Shown: positions 19,072 to 28,900 of the stretch, piece after piece | Position numbering within the stretch: the first letter of the stretch is position 1 | Layout of the letters: every line of letters begins with the position of its first letter | From: Agrobacterium tumefaciens str. B6 | Lineage (GTDB): Bacteria > Pseudomonadota > Alphaproteobacteria > Rhizobiales > Rhizobiaceae | Assembly (NCBI RefSeq): GCF_001541315.1 | Contig: NZ_LMVK01000045.1 | Location: 1-64,000, forward strand | DNA: 64,000 bases | Direction of reading: 5' to 3' | Position numbers and translations under genes: made by a program | The notes under the pieces: model-generated | Seen by the model: the letters and a program-made list of their open reading frames with translations, nothing else | Told to the model about the DNA's origin: nothing | Database searches by the model: none

Positions 19072-19347
19072 ATGTCGCCATTTACCCGGGAACTACCGAT
19101 CATCAATAAACGCGGTCTTCACGCCCGGGCATCCGCCAAATTCGTGCAGATGGTCGAAGGTTTCGACGCGACGATCACGGTTTCCAAAGACGGCATGACC
19201 GTTGGCGGCACCTCGATCATGGGTCTTATGATGCTGGCGGCAAGCCCCGGATGCAGCGTCTATGTCGAGGCAAGCGGCAATCAGGCGAAAGAAGCGATCG
19301 AAGCGCTCGAGGCGCTGGTCGCCGACCGCTTCGGCGAAGAAGCCTGA
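19072..19347 (+). CDS. HPr phosphocarrier protein (NPr/PtsH type)
   Basis: 91 residues. The active-site His is in NKRGLHARASAKFVQ and the regulatory Ser is in GGTSIMGLMML, where HprK acts. It carries phosphate from an EI enzyme, not in this window, to the EIIA encoded just upstream. The co-occurrence of hprK, EIIA and HPr supports a serine-phosphorylation switch. Confidence 0.94.
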   Translation: MSPFTRELPIINKRGLHARASAKFVQMVEGFDATITVSKDGMTVGGTSIMGLMMLAASPGCSVYVEASGNQAKEAIEALEALVADRFGEEA

Positions 19348-19366
19348 GCCGGCACCATATAAAGAC

Positions 19367-19382
19367 ATAAAGACTTCTTTAT
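19367..19382. promoter_or_regulatory. Palindromic operator candidate upstream of ahcY
   Basis: A perfect inverted repeat, ATAAAGA-CT-TCTTTAT, sits about 95 bp before the ahcY start. It is preceded directly by a second copy of the half-site, so ATAAAGAC occurs twice in tandem (19359-19374), and outer ATAT bases extend the symmetry. The site resembles ArsR-type operators in shape. Control by a methionine or SAM-cycle regulator is an inference from the gene downstream. Confidence 0.5.
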
Positions 19383-19475
19383 ATCATCATTGCCAGATCG
19401 TTCGTGGCCTGCTAAACCGCTGCTACGTTTAAAAGCCGGGCCGCAAGGCGCGGCGTTTCTGATCTGGAGAACTTC

Positions 19476-20876
19476 ATGAGCCTTGAGAAGGACTACATCG
19501 TCGCCGATATCAACCTTGCCGCGTTCGGCCGCAAGGAGCTGGACATTGCCGAAACCGAAATGCCGGGCCTGATGTCCTGCCGCAAGGAATTCGGCGAAAG
19601 CAAGCCCCTGAAGGGCGCACGTATCACCGGTTCTCTTCACATGACGATCCAGACCGGCGTTCTCATCGAGACGCTGAAGGAACTGGGCGCGGATGTTCGC
19701 TGGGCCTCCTGCAACATTTTCTCGACGCAGGATCATGCGGCGGCGGCAATTGCGGCGGCCGGCATTCCGGTCTTCGCGGTCAAGGGTGAAAGCCTGACGG
19801 AATATTGGGAATATACCGACAGGATCTTCCAGTGGGCCGATGGCGGCCTCTCCAACATGATCCTTGACGATGGCGGCGACGCCACCATGTATATCCTGCT
19901 CGGCGCACGCGCTGAAGCCGGCGAGGACGTTCTGTCCAATCCCGGTTCGGAAGAAGAGGAAATCCTCTTCGCGCAGATCAACAAGCGCCTCAAGGCTTCC
20001 CCCGGCTGGTTCACCAAACAGCGCGACGCGCTGAAGGGCGTGACGGAAGAAACGACGACCGGCGTTCACCGTCTTTACGATCTCAGCAAGAAGGGCCTGC
20101 TGCCCTTCCCGGCCATCAACGTCAACGACAGCGTCACCAAGTCGAAGTTCGACAACAAGTATGGCTGCAAGGAATCGCTCGTCGACGGCATTCGCCGCGC
20201 AACCGACGTGATGATGGCCGGCAAGGTTGCCGTGGTCTGCGGTTACGGCGATGTGGGCAAGGGTTCTGCCGCTTCGCTGCAGGGCGCCGGCGCCCGCGTG
20301 AAGGTCACCGAAATCGACCCGATCTGCGCGCTTCAGGCTGCCATGGACGGTTTCGAAGTCGTTCGCCTGGAAGACGTCATCTCGTCTGCAGATATCTTCA
20401 TCACCACGACAGGCAACAAGGACGTGATCCGCATCGAGCATATGCGCGAGATGAAGGACATGGCCATCGTCGGCAATATCGGCCATTTCGATAATGAAAT
20501 TCAGGTCGCATCGCTGCGTAACCTCAAGTGGACGAACATCAAGCCGCAGGTCGACATGATCGAGTTCCCGAAGGGTAACCGCATCATCCTGCTCTCGGAA
20601 GGCCGCCTGCTGAACCTCGGCAACGCCACCGGTCACCCGTCCTTCGTGATGTCGGCGTCCTTCACCAACCAGGTGCTGGGCCAGATCGAGCTCTTCACCA
20701 AGCAGGGCGAATACAAGAACGAGGTTTACGTGCTGCCGAAGCACCTCGACGAGAAGGTCGCACGCCTTCATCTCGAGAAGCTTGGCGTGCGCCTAACCGA
20801 ACTTTCCGACCTTCAGGCTGATTATATCGGCATCTCGAAGGAAGGTCCGTTCAAGGCTGAACACTACAGATATTAA
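19476..20876 (+). CDS. ahcY: S-adenosylhomocysteine hydrolase
   Basis: 466 residues, splitting SAH to adenosine and homocysteine in the activated methyl cycle. The NAD-binding loop [13 protein letters not shown], the catalytic segment [20 protein letters not shown] and the C-terminal FKAEHYRY are all diagnostic. It includes the insertion of about 40 residues ([13 protein letters not shown]) typical of the long bacterial form. GGAGAACTTC precedes the ATG. It is flanked by its own operator candidate upstream and a strong terminator downstream, so it is probably transcribed alone. Confidence 0.97.
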   Translation: MSLEKDYIVADINLAAFGRKELDIAETEMPGLMSCRKEFGESKPLKGARITGSLHMTIQTGVLIETLKELGADVRWASCNIFSTQDHAAAAIAAAGIPVFAVKGESLTEYWEYTDRIFQWADGGLSNMILDDGGDATMYILLGARAEAGEDVLSNPGSEEEEILFAQINKRLKASPGWFTKQRDALKGVTEETTTGVHRLYDLSKKGLLPFPAINVNDSVTKSKFDNKYGCKESLVDGIRRATDVMMAGKVAVVCGYGDVGKGSAASLQGAGARVKVTEIDPICALQAAMDGFEVVRLEDVISSADIFITTTGNKDVIRIEHMREMKDMAIVGNIGHFDNEIQVASLRNLKWTNIKPQVDMIEFPKGNRIILLSEGRLLNLGNATGHPSFVMSASFTNQVLGQIELFTKQGEYKNEVYVLPKHLDEKVARLHLEKLGVRLTELSDLQADYIGISKEGPFKAEHYRY

Positions 20877-20913
20877 TATCATAGTTAATATCCACTGAAA
20901 TTACACAACATCT

Positions 20914-20952
20914 AGATGCCGCGCACTTGACAAAGTGCGCGGCATCTTTTTT
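20914..20952 (+). terminator. Strong Rho-independent terminator of ahcY
   Basis: A 15-bp stem (AGATGCCGCGCACTT pairing with AAGTGCGCGGCATCT) with a 3-4-base loop, followed by six Ts. Confidence 0.92.
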
Positions 20953-21084
20953 GCGCGCTCCCTTTCCGCAGATTTATGAAGGCGGTATTGTCATCAGACT
21001 TGATTCGGACACGCCAAAGGGCGGCGGGGACGAAATGGGATGTCTTGTCGAAGATGCGGCACATAGGACGGAGACAGACCGGGG

Positions 21085-23667
21085 ATGACGGTTCACAATT
21101 CGGATCTGCGCGAGCAGACAGTTCAACGCGTTGAAAACACGCATGCTGGCGTGGCATTGAGCGCGGCTCTTGCGCGTTGCCGGCTGGTATTCAGTGCGGT
21201 TCGGACAGGCTTTGCGAGGCTTCCCGTTCTGATGTCGGGCACGGTTCTGGCCGGCTCGGCAAGCATGGCGCTGGCGCAGGACGGGCTTGTGGCAAAGACC
21301 GGCGCGCGGCTATTTTCATCCGGAGAAACAATCACCTATTCGCTTTTCGTCGGCATGCTTTCGGCCACGCTGTTTTCCGTTGTCTGGCTGGTGCGGCAGC
21401 GGGGCAATATCGAGGCGGAGAGCAGCGAATACCGTCAGGCGCTTGCCCAGTCCCACCACAAGATCGCGAAATACGAGGCGCTGATTTCCGACAAGAGCCG
21501 CCGCATCGTCATCTGGGACGGCGCAGACAAGCGGCCGGAATTTCTCGGACAATTGCCGGCTGAAACGGGTGTGCCGCAGGCGGATCACGATTTTCTGGCC
21601 TTTGGCCGTTGGCTGAAACCGGCATCCGCAAGCCAGCTTGAAAAATCCATCGAAAAACTCCGCAGCCATGCGCAGAGTTTCGATCTGACCATCGAAACGC
21701 AGCGCGGCGAAGTCATTGAAGTTCAAGGCCGGGTTTCCGGCGGCAATGCCTTTGCCCGTTTCATCGCGCTCAACAATCTGCGCGCGGAACTGGCTGAATT
21801 GCAGGTGGAGCGCGAGCGCCTGATCGCTTCGGTCTCCACATTTCAGGAGCTTCTGGATTCCATCGAACAACCCGTCTGGCGGCGCAATGGCGAAGGCGAA
21901 CTCACCTGGGTCAACCACGCTTATGCGCATGCTGTGGATGCACGCGACGCCGACCAGGCCGTTCATGAGAAACGCGAGCTGCTGAACACGGTTACCCGGC
22001 AGAAGATACGCGCGGCCGCGACACCGGAATCACCCTATCACGACCGTATTTCGACGGTTGTTTCCGGAAACCGCACCTTCTTTGACGTCGTGGATATCAA
22101 GACAGCCGGCGGTTCGGCTGGCATCGCTATCGACGCAACGGAAGCCGAAACCATCAGCGAGGAACTCAAGCGGGTTCTGAAAAGTCACGCTGAAACGCTC
22201 GATCATCTGGCAACGCCCGTCGCCATTTTCGACGGCCGGCAGCGGCTGCAATTCTACAATCAGGCTTTCGCGGCTCTCTGGGGTTTCGACCTCGTTTTCC
22301 TCGAATCCAGCCCTGATAATTCCGAGCTTCTGGACAGGCTGCGCACCGCCGGCAAATTGCCGGAGCAGCTGAATTGGAAGAACTGGAAAGAGGCGGCGCT
22401 TTCCGTCTACCGTTCGCTGGATACCAAGACCGATCTCTGGCACCTGCCGAACGGCCAGACCCTGCGGGTTATTGCAACCGCCCATCCGCAGGGCGGCGCG
22501 ACCTGGGTTTTCGAGAACCTGACCGAGCAGGTCGACCTGCAGATGCGCTACAACACGCTGGTGAAGGTGCAGGGCGAAACCATCGACCATCTGGCCGAAG
22601 GTGTCGCCGTGTTCGGTGCGGATGGGCGCATTCGCCTCTCCAACCCGGCATTCCGGGCGCTCTGGGGCGTGACCGCGGAACAGGCTGAGACTGGCACCCA
22701 TATCCGCGCCCTCGAAACCGCCTGCACACAATCTTATGACAGGCCGGACGGCTGGCGCGCCTTCAGCCAGTTCATTACCAGCTTCGATGATGAGCGGCCC
22801 TCGCGACAGGGAACGCTGGAACTGCTTTCCGGCCTTGTGCTCGACTATGCCATCATTCCGCTGCCCGATTCACAGACCATGCTGACCTTCGTCAACATGA
22901 CCGACAGCGTGCGGGCCGAGCGGGCGCTCAAGGAAAAGAACGACGCGCTTTTGAAGGCCGACGAGCTGAAGAACGATTTCGTGCAGCATGTTTCCTACGA
23001 GCTGCGCTCGCCGCTGACGAATATCATCGGTTTCACCGACCTCCTGAAGACACCCGGCATCGGCCAGTTGACGGACCGGCAGGCGGAATATCTCGACCAT
23101 ATTTCCACCTCCTCCTCGGTTCTCCTGACCATCGTCAACGATATTCTCGATCTCGCGACCGTGGATGCCGGCATCATGCAGCTCAATTATTCGGATAATG
23201 ATCTGAATGAGTTGCTTGAAGACGTTTCGGTGCAGATCGCCGACCGGCTGCAGGAAAGCGGCATTTCGCTCGAGATCGTTGCACCGGCCCATCTCGGGAG
23301 TCTCGTGGCCGATCACCAGCGGCTGAAGCAGATTCTCATCAAGCTGCTGACCAACGCGATCAATTTCGCCCCGGAAGGGTCTTCAGTTCAGCTCTCCTGC
23401 CAGCGCAGCGAAGGTGACTTCGTGTTCTCGGTGGCGGACAAGGGTCCGGGTATTCCTGAAGACATGCTGAAGAGCGTGTTCGACCGCTTCGCGACGCGCG
23501 GCAATGGCGGGCGGCGAACCGGTGCAGGGCTTGGCCTTTCCATCGTGGAAAGCTTCGTCAGCCTGCACCATGGCACTGTCAGCATCGACAGCCGACCCGG
23601 CAACGGCACCATCGTCACGTGCCGCATTCCTTCCGGCACACGGCCGCATTCCATCGCCGCAGAATGA
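21085..23667 (+). CDS. divL: DivL-like cell-cycle protein, kinase with Tyr in place of the phospho-His
   Basis: 860 residues. Two hydrophobic segments near the N-terminus (LPVLMSGTVLAGSASMALA; ITYSLFVGMLSATLFSVVWL) anchor it. A coiled region and several PAS modules follow (about residues 240-610, for example TPVAIFDGRQRLQFYNQAF and EGVAVFGADGRIRLSN). The HisKA-like helix reads VSYELRSPL with Tyr638 where kinases have His, the hallmark of Caulobacter DivL. HATPase_c motifs remain (TNAINFAPEG, DKGPGIPEDM, GLGLSIVESF). DivL there binds phosphorylated or free DivK and controls CckA and hence CtrA. tsaE overlaps its end. Confidence 0.9.
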   Translation: MTVHNSDLREQTVQRVENTHAGVALSAALARCRLVFSAVRTGFARLPVLMSGTVLAGSASMALAQDGLVAKTGARLFSSGETITYSLFVGMLSATLFSVVWLVRQRGNIEAESSEYRQALAQSHHKIAKYEALISDKSRRIVIWDGADKRPEFLGQLPAETGVPQADHDFLAFGRWLKPASASQLEKSIEKLRSHAQSFDLTIETQRGEVIEVQGRVSGGNAFARFIALNNLRAELAELQVERERLIASVSTFQELLDSIEQPVWRRNGEGELTWVNHAYAHAVDARDADQAVHEKRELLNTVTRQKIRAAATPESPYHDRISTVVSGNRTFFDVVDIKTAGGSAGIAIDATEAETISEELKRVLKSHAETLDHLATPVAIFDGRQRLQFYNQAFAALWGFDLVFLESSPDNSELLDRLRTAGKLPEQLNWKNWKEAALSVYRSLDTKTDLWHLPNGQTLRVIATAHPQGGATWVFENLTEQVDLQMRYNTLVKVQGETIDHLAEGVAVFGADGRIRLSNPAFRALWGVTAEQAETGTHIRALETACTQSYDRPDGWRAFSQFITSFDDERPSRQGTLELLSGLVLDYAIIPLPDSQTMLTFVNMTDSVRAERALKEKNDALLKADELKNDFVQHVSYELRSPLTNIIGFTDLLKTPGIGQLTDRQAEYLDHISTSSSVLLTIVNDILDLATVDAGIMQLNYSDNDLNELLEDVSVQIADRLQESGISLEIVAPAHLGSLVADHQRLKQILIKLLTNAINFAPEGSSVQLSCQRSEGDFVFSVADKGPGIPEDMLKSVFDRFATRGNGGRRTGAGLGLSIVESFVSLHHGTVSIDSRPGNGTIVTCRIPSGTRPHSIAAE

Positions 23668-25172
23668 GCGAAGACATCTTGCCGATCACCATTCCCCTTG
23701 AGGGAGAAAAGGACACCATCAGGCTCGGTGAAGACCTCGCACTGGCCTTGAAACCCGGCGATTGTCTCGCACTCATCGGCGATCTCGGCACCGGCAAATC
23801 CACGCTCGCCCGAGCCTTCATCCGCGCAGTGGCGGATGAGCCTGATCTCGAAGTGCCGAGCCCCACCTTCACGATCATCCAGACTTATGACGCCCGCATT
23901 CCCGTCGCCCATCTTGATCTTTACCGGCTTTCGGATGTTTCCGAGCTGGACGAGCTCGGCATTGATGAGATGCTGGAGGACGGCATCTGCCTGATCGAGT
24001 GGCCGGATATCGCCACTGATATTCTGCCGCCGGAACAGACCGTAACCCTTACGTTGACACATTCCGGCGAAGGGCGGCTCGCCTCCATCGAGGCTCCGGC
24101 AAAACTGAAAGCACGGCTTGAGCGGGTTTTCGCCATCCGCGCATTTCTCGCGAAAAATGGCAGGGGCGATGCGGCCCGGCGCTTTCTAAGCGGCGATGCT
24201 TCCACACGCGCCTATGAGACCGTTTCAACTGGTGGGCCGGATCTTATCCTGATGGACTGGCGCCGCCCCATGCGAGGGGCGATCGTCGCTGAAGGCAAGA
24301 CCTATGCGGAAATCGCCCATCTTGCCCAGGATGCGCGTTCCTTCGTGGCTATTGGCAATTATCTGAGAAATAGCGGCTTTTGCGCGCCGGAGATTCTGGC
24401 GGCGGATACCGATCAGGGCATTCTCCTGCTGGAAAACCTCGGGCGGGAGGGCGTGCTGGCGCCTGACGGGACGCCGATAGAGGACCGCTATCTGCAAAGC
24501 GTCGCCTGTCTCGCGGCCCTTCACGAGGCCTCGCGGCCCGACCTGCTGCCAGTGGGTGACGGCAGCGCCTATGAGGTTCCCCCCTTCGACCGGCAGGCGA
24601 TGAAGATCGAGGTTTCGCTGCTGGCGGAATGGTATCTGCCGCATAAACGCGGCAAGCCCCTCACCGATAGCGAAAAGAGCGACTATTACGCTCTATGGGA
24701 CAGGCTGATCGACCAGCTCGCCGACTGTGAGACGGGACTTGTGCTGCGCGATTTCCATTCACCCAACCTTATATGGCAGCCGCAAAACAGCGGCATACGG
24801 CAAGTCGGCCTGATCGATTTTCAGGATGCGATGATCGGCCCGACCGCCTATGATGTCGCTTCCATCGTGCAGGATGCCCGCGTTACCATCTCCCCCGAAC
24901 TGCAAGCGCGCCTGCTTTCGCACTATCTCGAGAACAGAAGAAGCACGCCTTTCGATGAGGCCGCTTTCCTCAAGGCTTTCGCCATCATGTCGGCGCAACG
25001 CAACTGCAAGCTCGCCGGTATCTGGGTGAGGCTGTTGGAACGGGATCGAAAACCCGGTTATATGAAACATATGCCGAGGACGTTCCGCTATCTCAGTGCA
25101 GCGCTTTCGCATCCGGAACTCGCACCGCTCAGAGACTGGTGCCTGCGCATAGGCATCGAATTTAACGACTGA
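23664..25172 (+). CDS. tsaE: TsaE fused to an AmgK-type sugar/aminoglycoside phosphotransferase
   Basis: 502 residues with two enzymes in one chain. Residues 1 to about 150 are TsaE, the ATPase of the tRNA t6A37 threonylcarbamoyl complex (P-loop GDLGTGKSTLAR, VPSPTFTIIQTY, HLDLYRL). Residues of about 165-502 are an APH-fold kinase (LENLGREGVL, catalytic LRDFHSPNLIW, metal site LIDFQDAMIGPTAYD), like AmgK, which phosphorylates MurNAc and GlcNAc at the anomeric carbon. The ATG at 23664 overlaps the divL stop (ATGA). A MurU-like gene follows, the partner step in the AmgK-MurU recycling route, so the second half likely serves cell-wall recycling. Confidence 0.92.
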   Translation: MSEDILPITIPLEGEKDTIRLGEDLALALKPGDCLALIGDLGTGKSTLARAFIRAVADEPDLEVPSPTFTIIQTYDARIPVAHLDLYRLSDVSELDELGIDEMLEDGICLIEWPDIATDILPPEQTVTLTLTHSGEGRLASIEAPAKLKARLERVFAIRAFLAKNGRGDAARRFLSGDASTRAYETVSTGGPDLILMDWRRPMRGAIVAEGKTYAEIAHLAQDARSFVAIGNYLRNSGFCAPEILAADTDQGILLLENLGREGVLAPDGTPIEDRYLQSVACLAALHEASRPDLLPVGDGSAYEVPPFDRQAMKIEVSLLAEWYLPHKRGKPLTDSEKSDYYALWDRLIDQLADCETGLVLRDFHSPNLIWQPQNSGIRQVGLIDFQDAMIGPTAYDVASIVQDARVTISPELQARLLSHYLENRRSTPFDEAAFLKAFAIMSAQRNCKLAGIWVRLLERDRKPGYMKHMPRTFRYLSAALSHPELAPLRDWCLRIGIEFND

Positions 25173-25188
25173 AAGACGGTTGACCACG

Positions 25189-25926
25189 ATGACGATCAAA
25201 AACGCGATGGTGCTGGCCGCCGGGCTTGGCACGCGGATGCGCCCGATCACGGATACGATCCCGAAGCCGCTCGTGAAAATCGCCGGCAAGCCGATGATCG
25301 ACTACGCGCTCGATTCCCTTGTCGAAGCCGGTGCCGAGACAATCGTCGTCAATGTGCATCACCACGCCGAACAGATGATTGCTCATCTCGAAAACCGCAC
25401 CGACGCCGAAATCCTGATTTCCGACGAGCAGTCGCAGCTGATGAATTCCGGTGGCGGACTTGCCAAGGGCCTGAAGCTTCTGGAACCCGGCCCGGTCTTC
25501 GTCATGAATGCCGATCTTTTCTGGATCGGCGAACAGTTGAATGCGGTCAGCAACCTGCGCAAGCTTGCGCAATTCTTCGATCCCGCCCGCATGGATATGG
25601 CGCTGCTCTGCGTCGACATGGATCGCACCACCGGACACAACGGGAAGAGGGATTTCAACCTGGCGGATGACGGAAAACTGGCGCGGTATCGCGATGGCGA
25701 CCCAACCCCGGTAGTTTATGCGGGCGCCATCGCCATGGATTCGCGACTGCTGGACGATGCGCCGGTGGATGCCTTCAACCTCAATATCTATTTCGATCGC
25801 GCCATCGGAAAAGACCGGCTTTTCGGGCTTTCTCTGGATGGCCACTGGATTACGGTCGGCACGCCCGACGCAATAGAAGACGCCGAAAGCATTATCCGGC
25901 AATTCAGGGAAAAACGCTCTGCATGA
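25189..25926 (+). CDS. murU: MurU-like sugar-1-phosphate nucleotidyltransferase
   Basis: 245 residues. The nucleotidyltransferase signature LAAGLGTRMRPITDTIPKPL is followed by KPMIDYAL, the metal Asp in VFVMNADLFW and the second metal Asp near the C-terminus in GTPDAIEDAES. MurU makes UDP-MurNAc from MurNAc-1-phosphate, bypassing de novo synthesis and conferring tolerance to fosfomycin in Pseudomonas. Its position directly after the AmgK-type kinase supports this. A TTG three codons upstream is possible; the ATG is preferred. Other sugar substrates cannot be excluded. Confidence 0.85.
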   Translation: MTIKNAMVLAAGLGTRMRPITDTIPKPLVKIAGKPMIDYALDSLVEAGAETIVVNVHHHAEQMIAHLENRTDAEILISDEQSQLMNSGGGLAKGLKLLEPGPVFVMNADLFWIGEQLNAVSNLRKLAQFFDPARMDMALLCVDMDRTTGHNGKRDFNLADDGKLARYRDGDPTPVVYAGAIAMDSRLLDDAPVDAFNLNIYFDRAIGKDRLFGLSLDGHWITVGTPDAIEDAESIIRQFREKRSA

Positions 25927-28900
25927 CCCTTACTCACCACGCAAAGCGCGTCCTGACGATCGCCGCGGGAACACCGTTCCTCAGGACGCTCGCGGAAACG
26001 CTGTGTGATGGGACGCTGACATCAGGCTATAAATACGACCCGGCCGATCCGCTATCGCTTGCCAAGGTGACGATCTATGTGCCGACGCGGCGCTCCGCCC
26101 GCGTGCTGCGCTCCGAATTCGTCGATCTTCTAGGCGGCCGATCCGCCATTCTGCCGCTGATCCGGCCTCTGGGTGAGACAGATGACGATAGCGGCTTCTT
26201 CGAGATCGAAAACCCTGAGATCATGGATCTGGCGCCACCGATTTCCGGCACCGGCCGGCTCATCGAACTGGCGCGTCTCATTCTCGCCTGGCGCAACAGC
26301 CTGCCGGACGCCATCCGGGCCATCCATTCCGATTCGCCGCTTGTCCCCCCCGCCAGCCCCGCCGATGCTATATGGCTGGCGCGTGCGCTTGGCGAGGTGA
26401 TCGATGCGATGGATACCGAAGAAAAGGACTGGGAAGCGCTTCAGCATCTCGATACTGGCGATCACGCTCAATGGTGGCAGCTGACTGCGGACTTCCTGCG
26501 GATCGCCAGCGTCTTCTGGCCGGCGCGGCTTGCCGAACTCAACCGTTCCTCCGCCGGCCGGCATCGCAACGCCATCCTGCGGGCGGAAGCTAACCGGCTT
26601 GCCAATTTGCCGGATACGGGACCCATCATCGTCGCAGGGTCGACGGGCTCCATTCCTGCGGCAGCCGATCTCATCGCTGCCGTTGCCGCCCTGCCGCAAG
26701 GCACCGTTGTGCTTCCTGGCCTCGATCTCGCCATGCCGGAGGAACAATGGCAGGCGATTGCCGAGGACCCCACCGATCCTTCGAGCCGCACCCATTCGCA
26801 ATACGGGCTTTATATGCTGTTGCAGAAGCTCGGCATCCTGCGCGATGACGTGGATCAGATTGGCGCCATTGACGGCGATCTGGAAAAGCGCGCAGCGGTG
26901 TTTTCGGCCGCACTCGCACCGGCCAAATCCACCAGCGACTGGAATCGCTGGCGCGAAGACAGGCAACCCGGCTTTTTCGACGATGCTTTCGCAACCGCCA
27001 CGCTTATTGAAGCCGCCAATGAGCGCGAGGAGGCAACGGCCATCGCAGTGGCTTTGCGGCTGGCCCTTGAAGCACCGGGTGCTGGCCGTCCATCGCAGGC
27101 AGCATTGATTACACCGGACCGCGGACTGGCGCGACGCGTGGCGACGGAATTACAGCGCTTCGGCATCGACGCCGACGACTCGGCCGGTACGCCGCTTTCC
27201 GCCACCCCGCAAGCCGGGCTGACGCAACTGGCGCTGGAGGCCATCCTCAGGCCCGGAGACCCCGTGCCAATTATTTCCCTCCTGAAACATCCGCTCAGCC
27301 GTTTCGGGCTTTCCGATGAAGCTTTCGCGAAAGCCTCGAAAGCGCTGGAGCTGATGGCGCGGCGCGGCGGCCGTGTGGAAACCGAAATCGGCAATCTGAA
27401 AGCGGTTCTGGATGCGCAGCTTGCGGCGCAGCGCGATGACCGGCCCCCGCCCGCCTGGCGGCTGGCCCTGCCGCAGGCAAGCGCGGAGGCCGGGCGCGAT
27501 CTGGCGCGGCGGATCGCCGTTGCGACCGAGCCGCTCGGCTCCGCCTTTATCCGCAGAGATCGATCCGGCCGCGCCTTCACCGATAAATTGCCACTGTCCG
27601 TCTGGGCGGAGCGGACGGGCCGCGTGATTGAAGCCATCTGTGCGGATGAAAACAACGATCTTGCCGCACTCTGGTCCGGTGAAGCGGGAGACAAGCTTTC
27701 CGAGCTGTTCGGCGAATTGATGGAAAACGGCGAAATCCTCGACGCGGACGGACCGCAATGGATCGATATTTTTGCGGCACTGGTGGCCGGTGAATCGATC
27801 AAGCCACGATCGATGCGCCACCCGCGCATTTTCATCTTCGGCGCCCTTGAGGCACGGCTGCAAAGTGTCGACACCGTCGTGATCGGCGGCCTCAATGAAG
27901 GGCTCTGGCCCGGCCAGACAGCGAATAATCCGTTTCTGTCCCGCACCATGAAGACCGCGATTGGGCTGGAGCCGCCGGAACGGCGTATCGGCCAGCTGGC
28001 GCATGATTTCGAGATGGCAAATGGCACCCGGCAGATTTTTTACACCCGCGCGCTGAGGCAGGGCTCGACACCCGCCGTCGCCTCACGCTGGCTGCAGCGT
28101 CTTCTGGCGCTGGGCGGCGAGAAATTTGCCGAAAGCCTGAAGAAGCGCGGCGAGACCTATCGCCATTGGGCAGGATTGATGGATGAAAGTATCGATCAGG
28201 AAGCGGCAAAGCGCCCTGCCCCGAAGCCGCCGGCCGAGTTGCAGCCAACGCGCTATTCCTTCAGCGAAGTGAGCCGCCTGCGCCGCGACCCCTATTCGAT
28301 CTATGCGCGGCGCATCCTGAAGCTGGACCCGCTTGACCCCTTCAACCGCGATCCGAACGCCGCCGATCGCGGCACGCTCTATCACGCGATCATCGAGCGT
28401 TATTCCCGCGAGGCGCATATTCCCGGTACACCGGCCTCGCTCGCGGCCATGCAACGCATTCTCGATGAGTGTTTCGACGCGGAAAACCTGCCTCCCCATG
28501 TGGATGTCATCTGGCGGCCGCGTTTTGCGGCGGTGGCCCGCGCCTTCATCGACTGGGAGAAGGAAAGGCATCCGTCCATCCGCCACAGCTTTTTCGAGGC
28601 ACGCGCCGGGCAGGAAATCGCCGAGGCGGGCATAAGGCTGACCGGGATCGCCGACCGCATCGACATCAAGACGAACGGCCAGGCGGATATTATCGATTAC
28701 AAGACGGGGCTTGCGCCTTCCGTCAATCAGGCGCGCGCGCTGCTTGATCCACAGCTTGCGCTGGAAGCCGCAGCGCTGATGCGCGGCGCCTTCCGCGAAG
28801 CCGGTTCGCCCACGCCTGACAATCTCATCTATGTTCGCCTGCGGCCGGGCGAGCGCTTCTTTGCCGATCAGGTCAATAACGAACATTCCAGCCGAAGCAG

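Noticed and set aside
19281-20771. Minus-strand open frame of 496 codons opposite ahcY
   Set aside because: Shadow frame; ahcY itself is unmistakable.
24200-25160. Possible aminoglycoside resistance gene (APH fold)
   Set aside because: The kinase half is fused to TsaE and adjacent to a MurU-like gene, which fits AmgK wall recycling better than drug resistance.
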